A stretch of DNA of 64,000 nt from Saprospira sp. CCB-QB6 (lineage in GTDB: Bacteria > Bacteroidota > Bacteroidia > Chitinophagales > Saprospiraceae). Every line of letters begins with the position of its first letter. The stretch's first letter is position 1. The DNA lies in assembly GCF_028464065.1 (NCBI RefSeq), contig NZ_CP116808.1:2187501-2251500 (forward strand), given 5' to 3'. Below the pieces are notes generated by a model. That model was not told the origin of the DNA. It was given only the letters and a program-made list of their open reading frames with translations, and ran no database searches. Shown in pieces: positions 52,628 to 61,400 of the stretch. The translations under genes were made by a program, and so were the position numbers.

Positions 52628-53917
52628 TTAATCGATTTTGGTGTAGGTTAAGAAGAGTTTGGCCTGAAGGCTGTTCGCCTGCCCATTTCCAATACGCATA
52701 CGCTCTGTATCAGTAACTGCAGCTGTTTGAATATATACGGCTGCTTCTTCTGTCTCTTGATCAACAATACGTTGTAGGTATTCAGAAAGGTTCATCGCAA
52801 AATACGCTTGATTGTCATCATACTGTATGAGTCCCCCAAAAAGGCGGAAAGGATCGCTGGGATTGCGATTAACAGAGCTGGTTACATCATCAATAAGAAG
52901 GTAACCATCAGAGCTTGTTTTCTCTAAACAAAAAAGTTGATCTGGGGCTAAAAAGTTTCGATCTTGCTCTTCAGCTACTTGTATGACTAATTCCGCTTTG
53001 TTCACAATAATAGCGCCTAAGTTAGCCAAATGCGGGAAGGCAAGGCGTACGCCTACCCCATTCATTCCTTGTAGGTAAACGATACTGTCTGTACTATTAT
53101 TTTGAAGAATTCCCGTATTGCTATAGTCATGGCTAATATTCAATACCGATTCTGCATCATCGTCCATTAGGTATTCATAGCTTTGAGCTACCCCCGCAGA
53201 GTCCGTGTAATAGAGCGTTAGTTTAGAATAAGCACTTTCTGATAGGAAACGAAGCATTGCAGATTGCTGCCCATTTGTTTTGGGGCGAATATAAACCCCC
53301 TTAAACGCTTCTTTAAATACACTGTTACTGCTGTAAATTGCCGAATCTGGCTGCATGAGATATTGGCCCAAAGAATCAGCCAAACGAATCCGAAGCTGAG
53401 GCGAACGAGCCGCATCATCTACACTAACAGGCTCGTTGACCTTGGGCGTAAAACTGAAGTCAGCCAATAAGTCACCCGTCAAAAAATTAACATCAGAAGC
53501 GTAACTTTCATCCGGATCAAGATCTTCCAATAAACGATAAACCTGCCATTCCTGAACACCCAATTGACTAATATTTCCCCCATAATGCCCAACTGAATCA
53601 TAGGCCAAACTAAGCACTAAAGAATCAAAAATGGCATCGGGAAAACTCGCATTGCTGCTCGTTAAACGAAAATTAGCATAAATACCTGCAGTCGACTTTC
53701 CAAAAATAGGATCTACATAACTCCCACAAATCCAACGCGTCCGTGCCGAACTAATCAAAGGATCAGTCAATACCGTCTGCATATCTAAACTTAATGTATC
53801 GGTATACATAATATCAGCAGGATCTTGCTCTACCAAAGAAAGACCTAATTCACTAGGTTTGCTACAGGCAGCAATAAGAAGGAGGCTGCTCCAAAAAAAG
53901 AGGGTTCTAATTTGCAT
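52628..53917 (-). CDS. DUF4270 lipoprotein
   Basis: A lipoprotein of about 430 residues: leader MQIRTLFFWSSLLLIAAC with acylated Cys in AACSKPSELGLSL. The sequence after it, with DTLSLDMQTVLTDPLISS and WICGSYVDPIFGKSTAGIYANFRL, fits DUF4270, a Bacteroidota family of beta-rich surface or periplasmic proteins with unknown function. Met at residue 3 of the longer frame is taken as the start. Its linkage to glmS and a glycogen-synthase-like gene is conserved in many Bacteroidota, to my knowledge. Confidence 0.88.
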   Translation of the reverse strand: MQIRTLFFWSSLLLIAACSKPSELGLSLVEQDPADIMYTDTLSLDMQTVLTDPLISSARTRWICGSYVDPIFGKSTAGIYANFRLTSSNASFPDAIFDSLVLSLAYDSVGHYGGNISQLGVQEWQVYRLLEDLDPDESYASDVNFLTGDLLADFSFTPKVNEPVSVDDAARSPQLRIRLADSLGQYLMQPDSAIYSSNSVFKEAFKGVYIRPKTNGQQSAMLRFLSESAYSKLTLYYTDSAGVAQSYEYLMDDDAESVLNISHDYSNTGILQNNSTDSIVYLQGMNGVGVRLAFPHLANLGAIIVNKAELVIQVAEEQDRNFLAPDQLFCLEKTSSDGYLLIDDVTSSVNRNPSDPFRLFGGLIQYDDNQAYFAMNLSEYLQRIVDQETEEAAVYIQTAAVTDTERMRIGNGQANSLQAKLFLTYTKID

Positions 53918-53923
53918 AAACAT

Positions 53924-54280
53924 TTAGAGTACAAGGCCCATGTCGGGCGGTGATTCAATGCTAGAGAGGCCAAAGCCAGAAAGCGGTCACAAAGGTACAA
54001 AATAGTCTTTAGCTTTCTCTAGCTTTTATATAACTGGACGGCTTATTGCGATCAATTAACTGATTTTTAGGGGCTTTCCCTCCCTTCGGTCGGGCCGCTC
54101 CCCTACACAGCTCGCTCTTCGCTCGGCCCTGCGGCAGCAAAGCTGCCTTGGTCTGCCGCTGCGCGGCACTGTTGCGGGCAGCTAAGCCTGCGGCGGCTCC
54201 GCCGCCTGTAGAACGCCAAAAGGACCAGTTCCCCCTTAGCAACGCCCCCAAAACAAAAAGTGTGGGGCCAAAAACAAAAA
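53924..54280. other. Intergenic gap between DUF4270 and glgA-like gene
   Basis: This stretch holds dispersed element copy 19 and about 130 bases of unremarkable sequence upstream of the DUF4270 gene. No gene is supported. Confidence 0.5.
54068..54213 (-). repeat. GC-rich dispersed element, copy 19
   Basis: Reverse copy starting aggggctttccc and containing ccttcggtcgggccgc, a variant right end shared with copy 15. Inner hairpins are gcagcaaagctgc and ggcggctccgccgcc. Confidence 0.82.
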
Positions 54281-54316
54281 AAGCGCTTATCAACATATTG
54301 ATAAGCGCTTTTTATA
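54281..54316 (-). terminator. Terminator of the glycogen-synthase-like gene
   Basis: Perfect 13-bp arms aagcgcttatcaa/ttgataagcgctt with a 4-base loop and A/T runs on both sides. Confidence 0.88.
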
Positions 54317-54340
54317 AGTCGACTTGGCTCAAAGAAAATA

Positions 54341-55156
54341 CTAAGCGTTCTCTTCTACCGGATTAAGCAATTCTTGGAAGAAATCCCATTGCTTGCCCCA
54401 AGCATCTGCATCTTTTTCTACCCCACAGCAAAAACTAGCTTTTCCACTTTCTGTCATCAAATCTTCAGGAGCAGTAAAGGCATCCGCATAAGCAATCGCT
54501 CCCGCATTAAGGTCCAACTGACCAGCAGGCATATAAGCCGCTTGCTCCGCCTCACTCAACTGATTGTCTGTAGCTACCTTTACAAATTGCTCCGATAGAG
54601 CCGTCTGTATCGTCTCATCTACAGGATAAGCCGAATAAACTAATTGGCTATCTTGGAAAATAGGCTCGTTCTTATAATGATTCTTAAGGTAAGAAGGCAA
54701 CAAACTGCTCATCCAACCATGACAATGAATAAGGTCAGGTGCCCAACCAAATTTCTTTACCGTCTCAATTACTCCCTTACAAAAGAAGGTCATACGGCTC
54801 ATGTTATCCTCAAAAGGCTGCTCGTCTTTGTCCAAAAACAATTGCTTGCGCTTGAAAAAGTCATCATTATCCAAAAAATATACCTGCATACGAGTACCAG
54901 GCAAAGAGGCTACTTTAATTAATAGAGGGTAGTCTTCATCACTGACGTTAATGTTCATGCCAGATAGACGGACCACCTCGTGCAAACGGTGGCGACGCTC
55001 GTTAATCAAACCATATCGAGGCATCAAGATGCGCAGTTCCGCACCCTGCTCCTGAATGTATTGAGTGTACTGACGAGCAATATCCGCAATCTCCGACGCA
55101 GTTGTGTAGGGCTTGAACGCCTGGCTCACAACCAAGATTCTTTTTTTATCAGCCAT
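54341..55156 (-). CDS. Short glycogen/starch synthase-like protein
   Basis: Only the N-terminal catalytic (GT5) part of glycogen synthase is present: VVSQAFKPYTTASEIADIARQ, GAELRILMPRYGLINERRHRL, FFCKGVIETVKKFGWAPDLIHCHGWMSSLLPSYLK. The C-terminal glycosyltransferase half, with the second nucleotide-sugar site, is lacking; normal GlgA has about 480 residues, here 271. There is no sign of a downstream remnant, so this is the short Bacteroidota form rather than a fresh truncation. The usual ADP-glucose-binding KxGG loop is not seen, so it may not be an active synthase. It is divergent from panC. Confidence 0.85.
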   Translation of the reverse strand: MADKKRILVVSQAFKPYTTASEIADIARQYTQYIQEQGAELRILMPRYGLINERRHRLHEVVRLSGMNINVSDEDYPLLIKVASLPGTRMQVYFLDNDDFFKRKQLFLDKDEQPFEDNMSRMTFFCKGVIETVKKFGWAPDLIHCHGWMSSLLPSYLKNHYKNEPIFQDSQLVYSAYPVDETIQTALSEQFVKVATDNQLSEAEQAAYMPAGQLDLNAGAIAYADAFTAPEDLMTESGKASFCCGVEKDADAWGKQWDFFQELLNPVEENA

Positions 55157-55319
55157 AGACCTTATATGTATATAGTTAAAAGAAAATTTTCTTTGAAATC
55201 GAGTTCAAAGCGTTTGCAAAATTACAAAAAAAAACCGACTTTTCCGAATTTATTAGCAGATTCCTATCCTTCAAGCGCTTTGTACATAGGAGTTTGTAAG
55301 TTTTTTAAGCAAGAGAATT

Positions 55320-56174
55320 ATGCTGGTTTGTAAAAGTCGATCTGCCTTGCAAGCAGCTCTAAACAGTTGGAAGGCCGCAAATAAAAGTTGGGGCTTTGTT
55401 CCCACTATGGGCGCTCTGCACCAAGGACACCTTAGCCTGCTCCAACAAGCCAAAGAAGAACAAGACCTAACTATTTGTTCTATCTTTGTCAATCCCACCC
55501 AATTCAACGATCCAAAAGATCTAGAAGCTTATCCCCGCCCCATAGAAAAAGATATTGCCGCCCTAGAATCTATTGGTTGCGATCTCCTTTTTTTACCCCC
55601 TGTAGAAGAGGTCTATCCCAGCAATTGGCAAGCACCTGTCGTTCCCTTAGATGGCCTTGATCTACCCATGGAAGGCGCACAGCGCCCCGGCCACTTTAAA
55701 GGTGTGGTAGAAGTAGTCTACCGCCTACTAGAACTCTGCCAACCTAAAGCCCTCTATATGGGCCAAAAAGATTTTCAACAGTACGCTATTGTCGGCAAAA
55801 TGATCAGAGAACTGCAATTGCCTGTAGATTTGCACTGTGCTCCTATTGTCCGCGAAAAAGATGGCCTAGCCATGAGCTCCCGAAATATACGCCTTAGCCC
55901 CCAAGGCCGAGCCCTCGCCCCAGCCCTTTACCAATCTCTACAAGCTATGCAATCCGCTAGCGAACAAGAAAATGAAGCCCAAAATCTGCTCCACCAAGCC
56001 CAAAAAAGCTTGCAAGCAGCAGGCATCCAAGAAATTGACTATTTCGAAATTGTAGATGGCTATAATTTGCAGCCCCTAAAGTCCCTAGAAAATACTAACT
56101 TTGCGGTGGCCTGCGCTACTATCCGTATTGATGGTGTGCGCCTGCTCGATAACCAAATTCTGAAGAAAATTTAA
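55320..56174 (+). CDS. panC: Pantothenate synthetase
   Basis: Joins pantoate and beta-alanine with ATP in coenzyme A synthesis. Motifs: VPTMGALHQGHLSLL (HIGH-type nucleotide site), IFVNPTQFNDPKDLEAYPR, GRLRPGHFKGV-type loop (here QRPGHFKGVVEVV), MGQKDFQQ and REKDGLAMSSRNIRLSP with the KMSKS-like MSSRN. The length of 284 is typical. The divergent arrangement with the glycogen-synthase-like gene is common in Bacteroidota, from memory. No panB or panD is adjacent. Confidence 0.95.
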   Translation: MLVCKSRSALQAALNSWKAANKSWGFVPTMGALHQGHLSLLQQAKEEQDLTICSIFVNPTQFNDPKDLEAYPRPIEKDIAALESIGCDLLFLPPVEEVYPSNWQAPVVPLDGLDLPMEGAQRPGHFKGVVEVVYRLLELCQPKALYMGQKDFQQYAIVGKMIRELQLPVDLHCAPIVREKDGLAMSSRNIRLSPQGRALAPALYQSLQAMQSASEQENEAQNLLHQAQKSLQAAGIQEIDYFEIVDGYNLQPLKSLENTNFAVACATIRIDGVRLLDNQILKKI

Positions 56175-56218
56175 TTTGTGGCCCAGCCACAAGGCAATTA
56201 TTATAACTTATAGAGAAA

Positions 56219-56848
56219 ATGAAATACAAAGCCCACCCATGGCATGGCATCTCTGCCGGTAAGAAAGCTCCCAAATTGGTTACCTGCTTTATCGAAGTAG
56301 TACCCGGAGACGAAATGAAGTATGAAGTAGATAAGGAAAGCGGCTATCTCATGATCGACCGCCCCAATAAGTTTTCTAATATTCTGCCCGCCCTATACGG
56401 CTTTATTCCTCAAACTTATTCTGCCGAAGCTTGCGCCAATTATTGCATGAAGCAATCTGGCCTAAGCAATATTGAAGGCGATGGCGATCCCATCGATATC
56501 GTGGTCCTCACTGACCGCAAAGTCCCTCATGGCGATCTCCTCCTAGAAGCTATTCCCGTAGGCGGTTTCCGCATGATTGACGGCGGCGAAGCCGATGACA
56601 AAATTGTTGCCGTCCTTAAAGGAGACTCTACTTATGGCGATATTAAGGAGATGAGCGATCTACCCGAAAAACTCATCAAACGCATCAAACATTATTTCCT
56701 CACCTATAAGGAGCATCCCGATACCCTGGGCAAACAAGCCCCTAAGGTGGAAATTACCCAGGAATATGGCCAAGAAGAAGCTTTTGAAGTGATCAAAGCC
56801 GGCCAAAAAGATTATCTCACGCACTATGGCCAAAAAGAAATGGCCTAA
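56219..56848 (+). CDS. ppa: Inorganic pyrophosphatase, family I
   Basis: Hydrolyses pyrophosphate to drive biosynthetic reactions. Family I signatures are KYEVDKESGYLMIDRP, NILPALYGFIPQTY and the metal site DGDPIDIVVLTD with its three aspartates, then GGFRMIDGGEADDKIVAVL. 209 residues. The soluble cytoplasmic enzyme type is clear. The small gene that follows begins 14 bases after the stop codon. Upstream gap to panC is 44 bases, so they may share a transcript. Confidence 0.95.
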   Translation: MKYKAHPWHGISAGKKAPKLVTCFIEVVPGDEMKYEVDKESGYLMIDRPNKFSNILPALYGFIPQTYSAEACANYCMKQSGLSNIEGDGDPIDIVVLTDRKVPHGDLLLEAIPVGGFRMIDGGEADDKIVAVLKGDSTYGDIKEMSDLPEKLIKRIKHYFLTYKEHPDTLGKQAPKVEITQEYGQEEAFEVIKAGQKDYLTHYGQKEMA

Positions 56849-56861
56849 AATTAATAGCAGC

Positions 56862-57254
56862 ATGCAAGATTTTTTTGTTCCAAATGATATCCTTCGCGTA
56901 TTCAGAGGCCTCTACCCCAATGTAGACCTCTGCAAAGTGGAATGGAGCTGGGAAGTGCCTGGCAAAATCTATGAAGCCGATTTTGAACTTAATGGCCATG
57001 AATATGAGGTGGAAATTACTGTAACGGGCCACCACCTCCTTACCGAAATTGAAGGTCCCGAAGCACCAAAATCAATCTTGGATATCCTCGCCGAACTCTA
57101 TCCAGAGCATAGCGTTGATGCCTGCACTTGGGTGCATTACAGCAATGGCGATCTTAGCTTTGAGTTTGAACTCACTTCTACCAAAAATGGTCGCGAGTTT
57201 GAAGTGCATCTCCGCGAAGATGGCCAGTTCCTACTCGAAGGAATCGACCTCTAA
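56862..57254 (+). CDS. Small beta-rich hypothetical protein, PepSY-like
   Basis: A 131-residue protein starting MQDFFVPNDILRVFRGLYP; an earlier in-frame ATG would overlap ppa and add Lys-rich residues without support. The chain holds a duplicated beta-alpha pattern (VEWSWEVPGKIYEADFELNGHEYEVEI and CTWVHYSNGDLSFEFELTSTKNGREFEVHL), reminiscent of putative PepSY-like domains, which often inhibit peptidases. No signal peptide. A role with pyrophosphatase is not evident. A dispersed element follows its stop. Confidence 0.75.
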   Translation: MQDFFVPNDILRVFRGLYPNVDLCKVEWSWEVPGKIYEADFELNGHEYEVEITVTGHHLLTEIEGPEAPKSILDILAELYPEHSVDACTWVHYSNGDLSFEFELTSTKNGREFEVHLREDGQFLLEGIDL

Positions 57255-57278
57255 ATTTTTTAGCCTCTTTTAGATGGA

Positions 57279-57418
57279 TTTGGGGCCTGCGGCCAAGCCA
57301 GGCATTGCCTGGCTTGGCCGCCGCTATGCTGCGCCGCTCGCAAGCCTGCTCGGCCCTGCAGCCGCCTTCGGCGGCTTGGGTCTGGCCCTTCGGGCCACGG
57401 CTGCGCAGCGCTAGGCCA
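57279..57418 (-). repeat. GC-rich dispersed element, copy 20
   Basis: Reverse copy of the third end type with a long stem (ggccaagccaggc/gcctggcttggcc around att) and inner hairpin gccgccttcggcggc. Copy 21 faces it 80 bases away. Confidence 0.87.
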
Positions 57419-57499
57419 ACAGCCGCTCGGCCTTTTCTTTTGCTAAAAGAGGCTATTTTTTACCCCAATTTTAGAATGTTTTGGACCAATTTTAGGTCA

Positions 57500-57661
57500 G
57501 ACAGGCGGCGAAGCCGCCGCAGGCTTAGGGATGGATAGCAGTGGCCGCCGAAGGCGGCAGACCCAAGCTTTTTGAGCGCAGCGAAAAAGCCTGCAGGGCC
57601 GAGCAGACCTGCGAGCTGCGGCACAGCCCGACCCGAGCAAAGCGAAGGGGAAGCCCCAAAA
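57500..57661 (+). repeat. GC-rich dispersed element, copy 21
   Basis: Forward copy with outer hairpin ggcggcgaagccgcc and the end ggggaagccccaaaa. With copy 20 it makes an inverted pair in one gap, the only such pair in the window. Confidence 0.85.
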
Positions 57662-57679
57662 AAATAGCCCCTTATATAT

Positions 57680-59587
57680 ATGTGTAGACTTAGCGGATTT
57701 TGGGATTTTTCTAGCCCTACTTATGACCCTCAGGCGGTCCTGCAAAAGATGCGAGATAGCTTGGAACATGGTGGTCCCGATTATGGCGGCGCTTTTTTAG
57801 ATGCCGAAACAGGACTAGCCCTAGGCCATCGTCGCTTGTCTATTATTGATTTGAGCCCAGCAGGCAACCAGCCGCTATGTTATAAAGAGAAGGCCCTGAT
57901 TTTTAATGGCGAGATTTATAATTATCAGGAAATTCGCAAGGAATTAGAGCTTTTGGGCCGTGCTTTTCAAACAGAATCGGATACAGAGGTGCTTTTTCAG
58001 GCCCTAGAAGAATGGGGAGAGGCAGCCGTAAACCGCTTTCATGGTATGTTTGCCTTTGCGGTTTGGGACAAGGTCAATAAGGAGCTATTAATTTGCCGAG
58101 ATCGTTTGGGGGTAAAGCCGCTCTACTATTATTATCAAGATGGGCTCTTTTTGTTTGCCTCGGAGCTCAAAGCTTTCCATCAACATCCTCGTTTTCGCAA
58201 AGAAATTTCGCCTCAGGCGGTTTCGCTCTATTTGCAACAGGGCTATATTCCTGCGCCCTATTGCATTTTTAAGGGTTGCCAAAAGTTAAAAGGAGGACAT
58301 TTTTTGAAGCTCAACCAAAAAGGCGAGCTGCAAACTTATCCGTATTGGTCTTTGGCCGAGCGCTATGCGGCGGCGGAAATTCCGGATGCCTCAGAAGCGG
58401 AACTCAAATCGGCTTTGGAGAAAGAGCTGCGAAAATCATTTGCTTTGCGGATGGTGGCTGATGTGCCCGTGGGCGTATTTTTGTCGGGTGGAGTAGATTC
58501 TTCGATTGTGGCGGCTTTGCTACAAGATCAATCGGCCCAACAGCTGCGCACGTTTACCATTGGTTTTAAGGATAAAGAATATAATGAGGCCAATCAGGCC
58601 AAGGCCGTGGCGGAGCATATTGGCAGCCAACATGAAGAGCTCTATTGTGGGCCAGAAGATTTTGAGCAATTGATTCCCAATTGGGCCGAACTATATGATG
58701 AACCTTTTGGCGATAGCTCAGGTATCCCCACTTATTTGGTGGCCCAAATGGCCAAGCAATCGGTCAAAGTGAGTCTTTCGGCTGATGGTGGCGATGAACT
58801 TTTTGGCGGCTACACTAAATATGAGATTTGCCAACGCTTTTATCCGAAAATAAAGAAATTGGGCCCAATTCGCCCTTTGGCAGCAGCATTAATGGGCCAA
58901 ATTAACCCCTTTTGGTTAGAGCGCAATGCCAGTAAATTGCCCATTCTCAAAGGCTATAAAAATATTAGCAACAAATGGCCGAAATTGGTGGCCGCTTTGG
59001 GCGCCAAAGATCAAGAGGCTTTTTTCCATCAATCTTCCTCTTATATTTCGCCCGAAAAGCATCAGGCTTTATTTGGATCCCCCACGCCTCGCTATCAAGG
59101 AGAGCTCAAGCCTCAAGCGGGACGCTATATTGGGTATTTGGGCAGTTTAGATTTGCTCACTTACCTAGAAGGCGATATTATGGTTAAGGTGGATCGGGCA
59201 ACCATGGCTGTAGCATTGGAGGGCCGAGAGCCTTTATTGGACCATCAACTACTCGATTTTGCGCTTTCTTTGCCCGATGAGCTGAAAATTCGTTCGGGCC
59301 AAGGAAAATATTTGTTGCGACAGCTTTTGTATGATTATGTCCCCAAAGAGTTAATTGAACGCCCCAAGCAGGGATTTTCTATCCCCATTGAGCAATGGCT
59401 GCGCGGCTTACTCCGCCCCGATCTAGAGGCTTTGGCCCAAGATAAAGCCTTTGCCGATTGCTTTGGGCTGCAACAAACGGTCTTACAACATATTTTGCGG
59501 CAGTTTTTAGACCGCAAAGCTTATATCAACCCTCATTTCATCTGGTTCTTGTATGTGCTTCGGCAATGGTACAAGCGCTGGTTCTAA
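57680..59587 (+). CDS. asnB: Asparagine synthase (glutamine-hydrolysing)
   Basis: Makes asparagine from aspartate, glutamine and ATP. The class II glutaminase begins MCRLSGF with Cys2 as nucleophile, followed by EHGGPDYGGAF and HRRLSIIDLSPAGNQPL. The synthetase domain has the ATP-pyrophosphatase P-loop FLSGGVDSSIVAAL and SADGGDELFGGY. 635 residues, near the normal length; related enzymes in polysaccharide loci amidate sugars or peptides, so surface-glycan amidation is an alternative, and kdsA lies 12 bases downstream. Probably co-transcribed with kdsA. Confidence 0.93.
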   Translation: MCRLSGFWDFSSPTYDPQAVLQKMRDSLEHGGPDYGGAFLDAETGLALGHRRLSIIDLSPAGNQPLCYKEKALIFNGEIYNYQEIRKELELLGRAFQTESDTEVLFQALEEWGEAAVNRFHGMFAFAVWDKVNKELLICRDRLGVKPLYYYYQDGLFLFASELKAFHQHPRFRKEISPQAVSLYLQQGYIPAPYCIFKGCQKLKGGHFLKLNQKGELQTYPYWSLAERYAAAEIPDASEAELKSALEKELRKSFALRMVADVPVGVFLSGGVDSSIVAALLQDQSAQQLRTFTIGFKDKEYNEANQAKAVAEHIGSQHEELYCGPEDFEQLIPNWAELYDEPFGDSSGIPTYLVAQMAKQSVKVSLSADGGDELFGGYTKYEICQRFYPKIKKLGPIRPLAAALMGQINPFWLERNASKLPILKGYKNISNKWPKLVAALGAKDQEAFFHQSSSYISPEKHQALFGSPTPRYQGELKPQAGRYIGYLGSLDLLTYLEGDIMVKVDRATMAVALEGREPLLDHQLLDFALSLPDELKIRSGQGKYLLRQLLYDYVPKELIERPKQGFSIPIEQWLRGLLRPDLEALAQDKAFADCFGLQQTVLQHILRQFLDRKAYINPHFIWFLYVLRQWYKRWF

Positions 59588-59599
59588 ATTATTACTACA

Positions 59600-60403
59600 A
59601 TGATTGATTATCATAAAATTGGCGAGCGCTTGCTTTTGATTGCAGGCCCTTGCGTGATCGAATCTAAAGAATTACTGCAGGAAGTAGCCACAGAGTTGGT
59701 TCGCTTGCAAGAGAAATATCCCGTACAAATTGTCTTTAAGGCTTCTTTTGATAAGGCCAATCGCAGCTCAATTGGCTCTTTTCGTGGCCCAGGCCTAGAA
59801 AAAGGCTTGCAGATGCTAGCCGAAATCAAAGAGGAGTTTGGTCTGCCCCTCCTTAGCGATATTCATTTGCCTAGCCAAGCTGCTCCCGCTGCGGAAGTAC
59901 TCGACATTTTGCAAATTCCGGCTTTCCTCTGCCGCCAAACCGATTTGTTGGTTGCCGCCGCCGAAACCAATAAAATTGTCAATGTCAAAAAGGCTCAGTT
60001 TCTTTCTGGTCCCGATATGAAACATGTGCTCGGCAAACTAGAGGCTGCTGGCAATAAACAGTTGTTGCTAACGGAGCGAGGAACTTCTTTTGGCTACAAT
60101 AATTTGGTGGTGGATTATACCGGCATCTTAGAAATGCAAGATTTAGGCTATCCCGTGGTCATGGATGCCACCCATTCGGTTCAAAAACCTGGCGCAGCTA
60201 ATGGCAAAAGTGGCGGAAATGGCGCTTATGCTCCCTATATGGCCAAGGCTGCAGCCGCTATTGGGGTCGGCGCTTTTTTCATCGAAACCCATCCCAATCC
60301 TAGCCAAGCCTTATCCGATGGGCCCAATATGGTCCCTCTAGCTGAGCTAGAAACGCTTTTGCAGCAACTTTTGGCTTTGCATCAACTCGTGCAAACTTTT
60401 TAA
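59600..60403 (+). CDS. kdsA: 3-deoxy-8-phosphooctulonate synthase
   Basis: Condenses arabinose 5-phosphate with phosphoenolpyruvate to give Kdo 8-phosphate for lipid A-core. Family motifs: IAGPCVIESKELL, FKASFDKANRSSIGSFRGPG, CRQTDLLVAAA, VKKAQFLSGPDM and MDATHSVQKPG, ending with FFIETHPNPSQALSDGPNM. 267 residues. With the kdsD-like isomerase at 29.2 kb, two of the early Kdo steps lie in the window. A good terminator follows. Confidence 0.96.
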   Translation: MIDYHKIGERLLLIAGPCVIESKELLQEVATELVRLQEKYPVQIVFKASFDKANRSSIGSFRGPGLEKGLQMLAEIKEEFGLPLLSDIHLPSQAAPAAEVLDILQIPAFLCRQTDLLVAAAETNKIVNVKKAQFLSGPDMKHVLGKLEAAGNKQLLLTERGTSFGYNNLVVDYTGILEMQDLGYPVVMDATHSVQKPGAANGKSGGNGAYAPYMAKAAAAIGVGAFFIETHPNPSQALSDGPNMVPLAELETLLQQLLALHQLVQTF

Positions 60404-60426
60404 AGTCATCTATATAATAGAGTAGG

Positions 60427-60450
60427 AGAGGGGCAAATGCTCCTCTTTTT
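60427..60450 (+). terminator. Terminator of asnB-kdsA
   Basis: Stem agaggggc/gctcctct (one G-T pair) with loop aaat, then five T. Confidence 0.82.
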
Positions 60451-60454
60451 CTAT

Positions 60455-60703
60455 TTGGGGCCTTGGCCTCGCTACGCTCGTCGGCGCTACGTTTATTCCC
60501 TTCGGTCATCGAACTGCGGTCTAAAGACCTTGTTGTCGCAGCTCGCTGTTGTTTTGGGGCCTCCTGCCTGCGGCAGGCGCTACGTTTCGCAGCTCGCAGG
60601 TCTGCTCGGCCCTGCGGCGCTTGCAGCGCCTTGGTCTGGCCTAACGGCCACTGCTATCCATCCCTAAGCCTGCGGCGGCTTCGCCGCCTGTCTACCGCAA
60701 AAT
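60455..60703 (-). repeat. GC-rich dispersed element, copy 22 (composite)
   Basis: Reverse copy of the composite type, matching copy 5: an outer partial element, the block gcgctacgtttattcccttc and tcatcgaactgcgg, then a full element with gcctgcggcaggc and outer hairpin ggcggcttcgccgcc. At about 248 bases the longest member. Confidence 0.87.
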
Positions 60704-60929
60704 AAGTTAATCTTCGCCTACTCAAATCGCAATGACTTGATAATAAGTGGCTAAAGGACCAAAGTAAACTAAAAGGAAACTTATTGTTAAAATAAAGAGA
60801 GTAAAATTTGGAAAATCCTGATTGAATTTGCAACTTTCAATAGCCGAAAGGCCGTAAAAGGAAGCAAAAGAAGTTGGTTTCAAAAGGGAGCCACCTTTTT
60901 CATTATAAACTTTGAAAATAGAAACGCCT
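60704..60929. other. Intergenic stretch before the hibernation factor
   Basis: AT-rich; no gene, repeat or clear promoter box seen beyond the end of copy 22. Confidence 0.45.
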
Positions 60930-61232
60930 ATGGATATCAGATCGCAATCAATTCACTTTGATGCAGACGTCAAGTTGTTAGACTTTATTGACAAAAAGGT
61001 AGGCAAATTGAGTACGTTTTTGGACCGTATCGTCAGTGCTGATGTTATCATGAAGCTCGAAAAAACGGGACAAGTTCAGGATAAGGTCGTTGAGATTAAA
61101 TTAAATGTACCTGGAAACATACTTTTAGCTAAAGAAACTTGCAAAAGTTTTGAAGAAGCTATAGATTTGTGCGCCGAATCGCTAAGGCGTCAGCTGTTGA
61201 AGTATAAAGGCAAGGTTTTAGACCGCCACTAA
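60930..61232 (+). CDS. Ribosome hibernation-promoting factor
   Basis: A 100-residue HPF/RaiA-type protein: MDIRSQSIHFDADVKLLDFIDKKVGKLSTF at the N terminus, DVIMKLEKTG and the C-terminal IDLCAESLRRQLLKYKGKVLDRH. These bind the 30S decoding site in stationary cells and promote inactive ribosomes. The ATG is preferred to an upstream TTG that adds six residues. It lies ahead of the tRNA/tuf block, separated by about 170 bases with two promoter-like sequences. Confidence 0.9.
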   Translation: MDIRSQSIHFDADVKLLDFIDKKVGKLSTFLDRIVSADVIMKLEKTGQVQDKVVEIKLNVPGNILLAKETCKSFEEAIDLCAESLRRQLLKYKGKVLDRH

Positions 61233-61262
61233 AAAAAACTTCACTTTTTTTTTGAAAAAGTT

Positions 61263-61291
61263 TTGAAATACAAAAATAGCTGCTATATTTG
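61263..61291 (+). promoter_or_regulatory. Promoter-like box 1 upstream of tRNA cluster
   Basis: TTG at 61263-61265 and TATATTTG at 61284-61291, spaced 18 bases, fit the Bacteroidota consensus TTG-N18/20-TAnnTTTG. It lies about 110 bases ahead of the first tRNA. Confidence 0.65.
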
Positions 61292-61356
61292 CATGCGCTT
61301 CTGAGGGAGTGCTGCTTTAAAAAAAAGCGACAAGAAAAAAAGTTTCTTGATAAATT

Positions 61357-61386
61357 TTGATACTTAAGTTTTTTAACTTATATTTG
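61357..61386 (+). promoter_or_regulatory. Promoter-like box 2 upstream of tRNA cluster
   Basis: TTG at 61357-61359 and TATATTTG at 61379-61386, spaced 19 bases, end 14 bases before the tRNA-Thr gene. Box 1 shares the context ttttga and tatatttgcat, so it appears to be a duplicate. Confidence 0.75.
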
Positions 61387-61400
61387 CATCTCGAAAAGAA

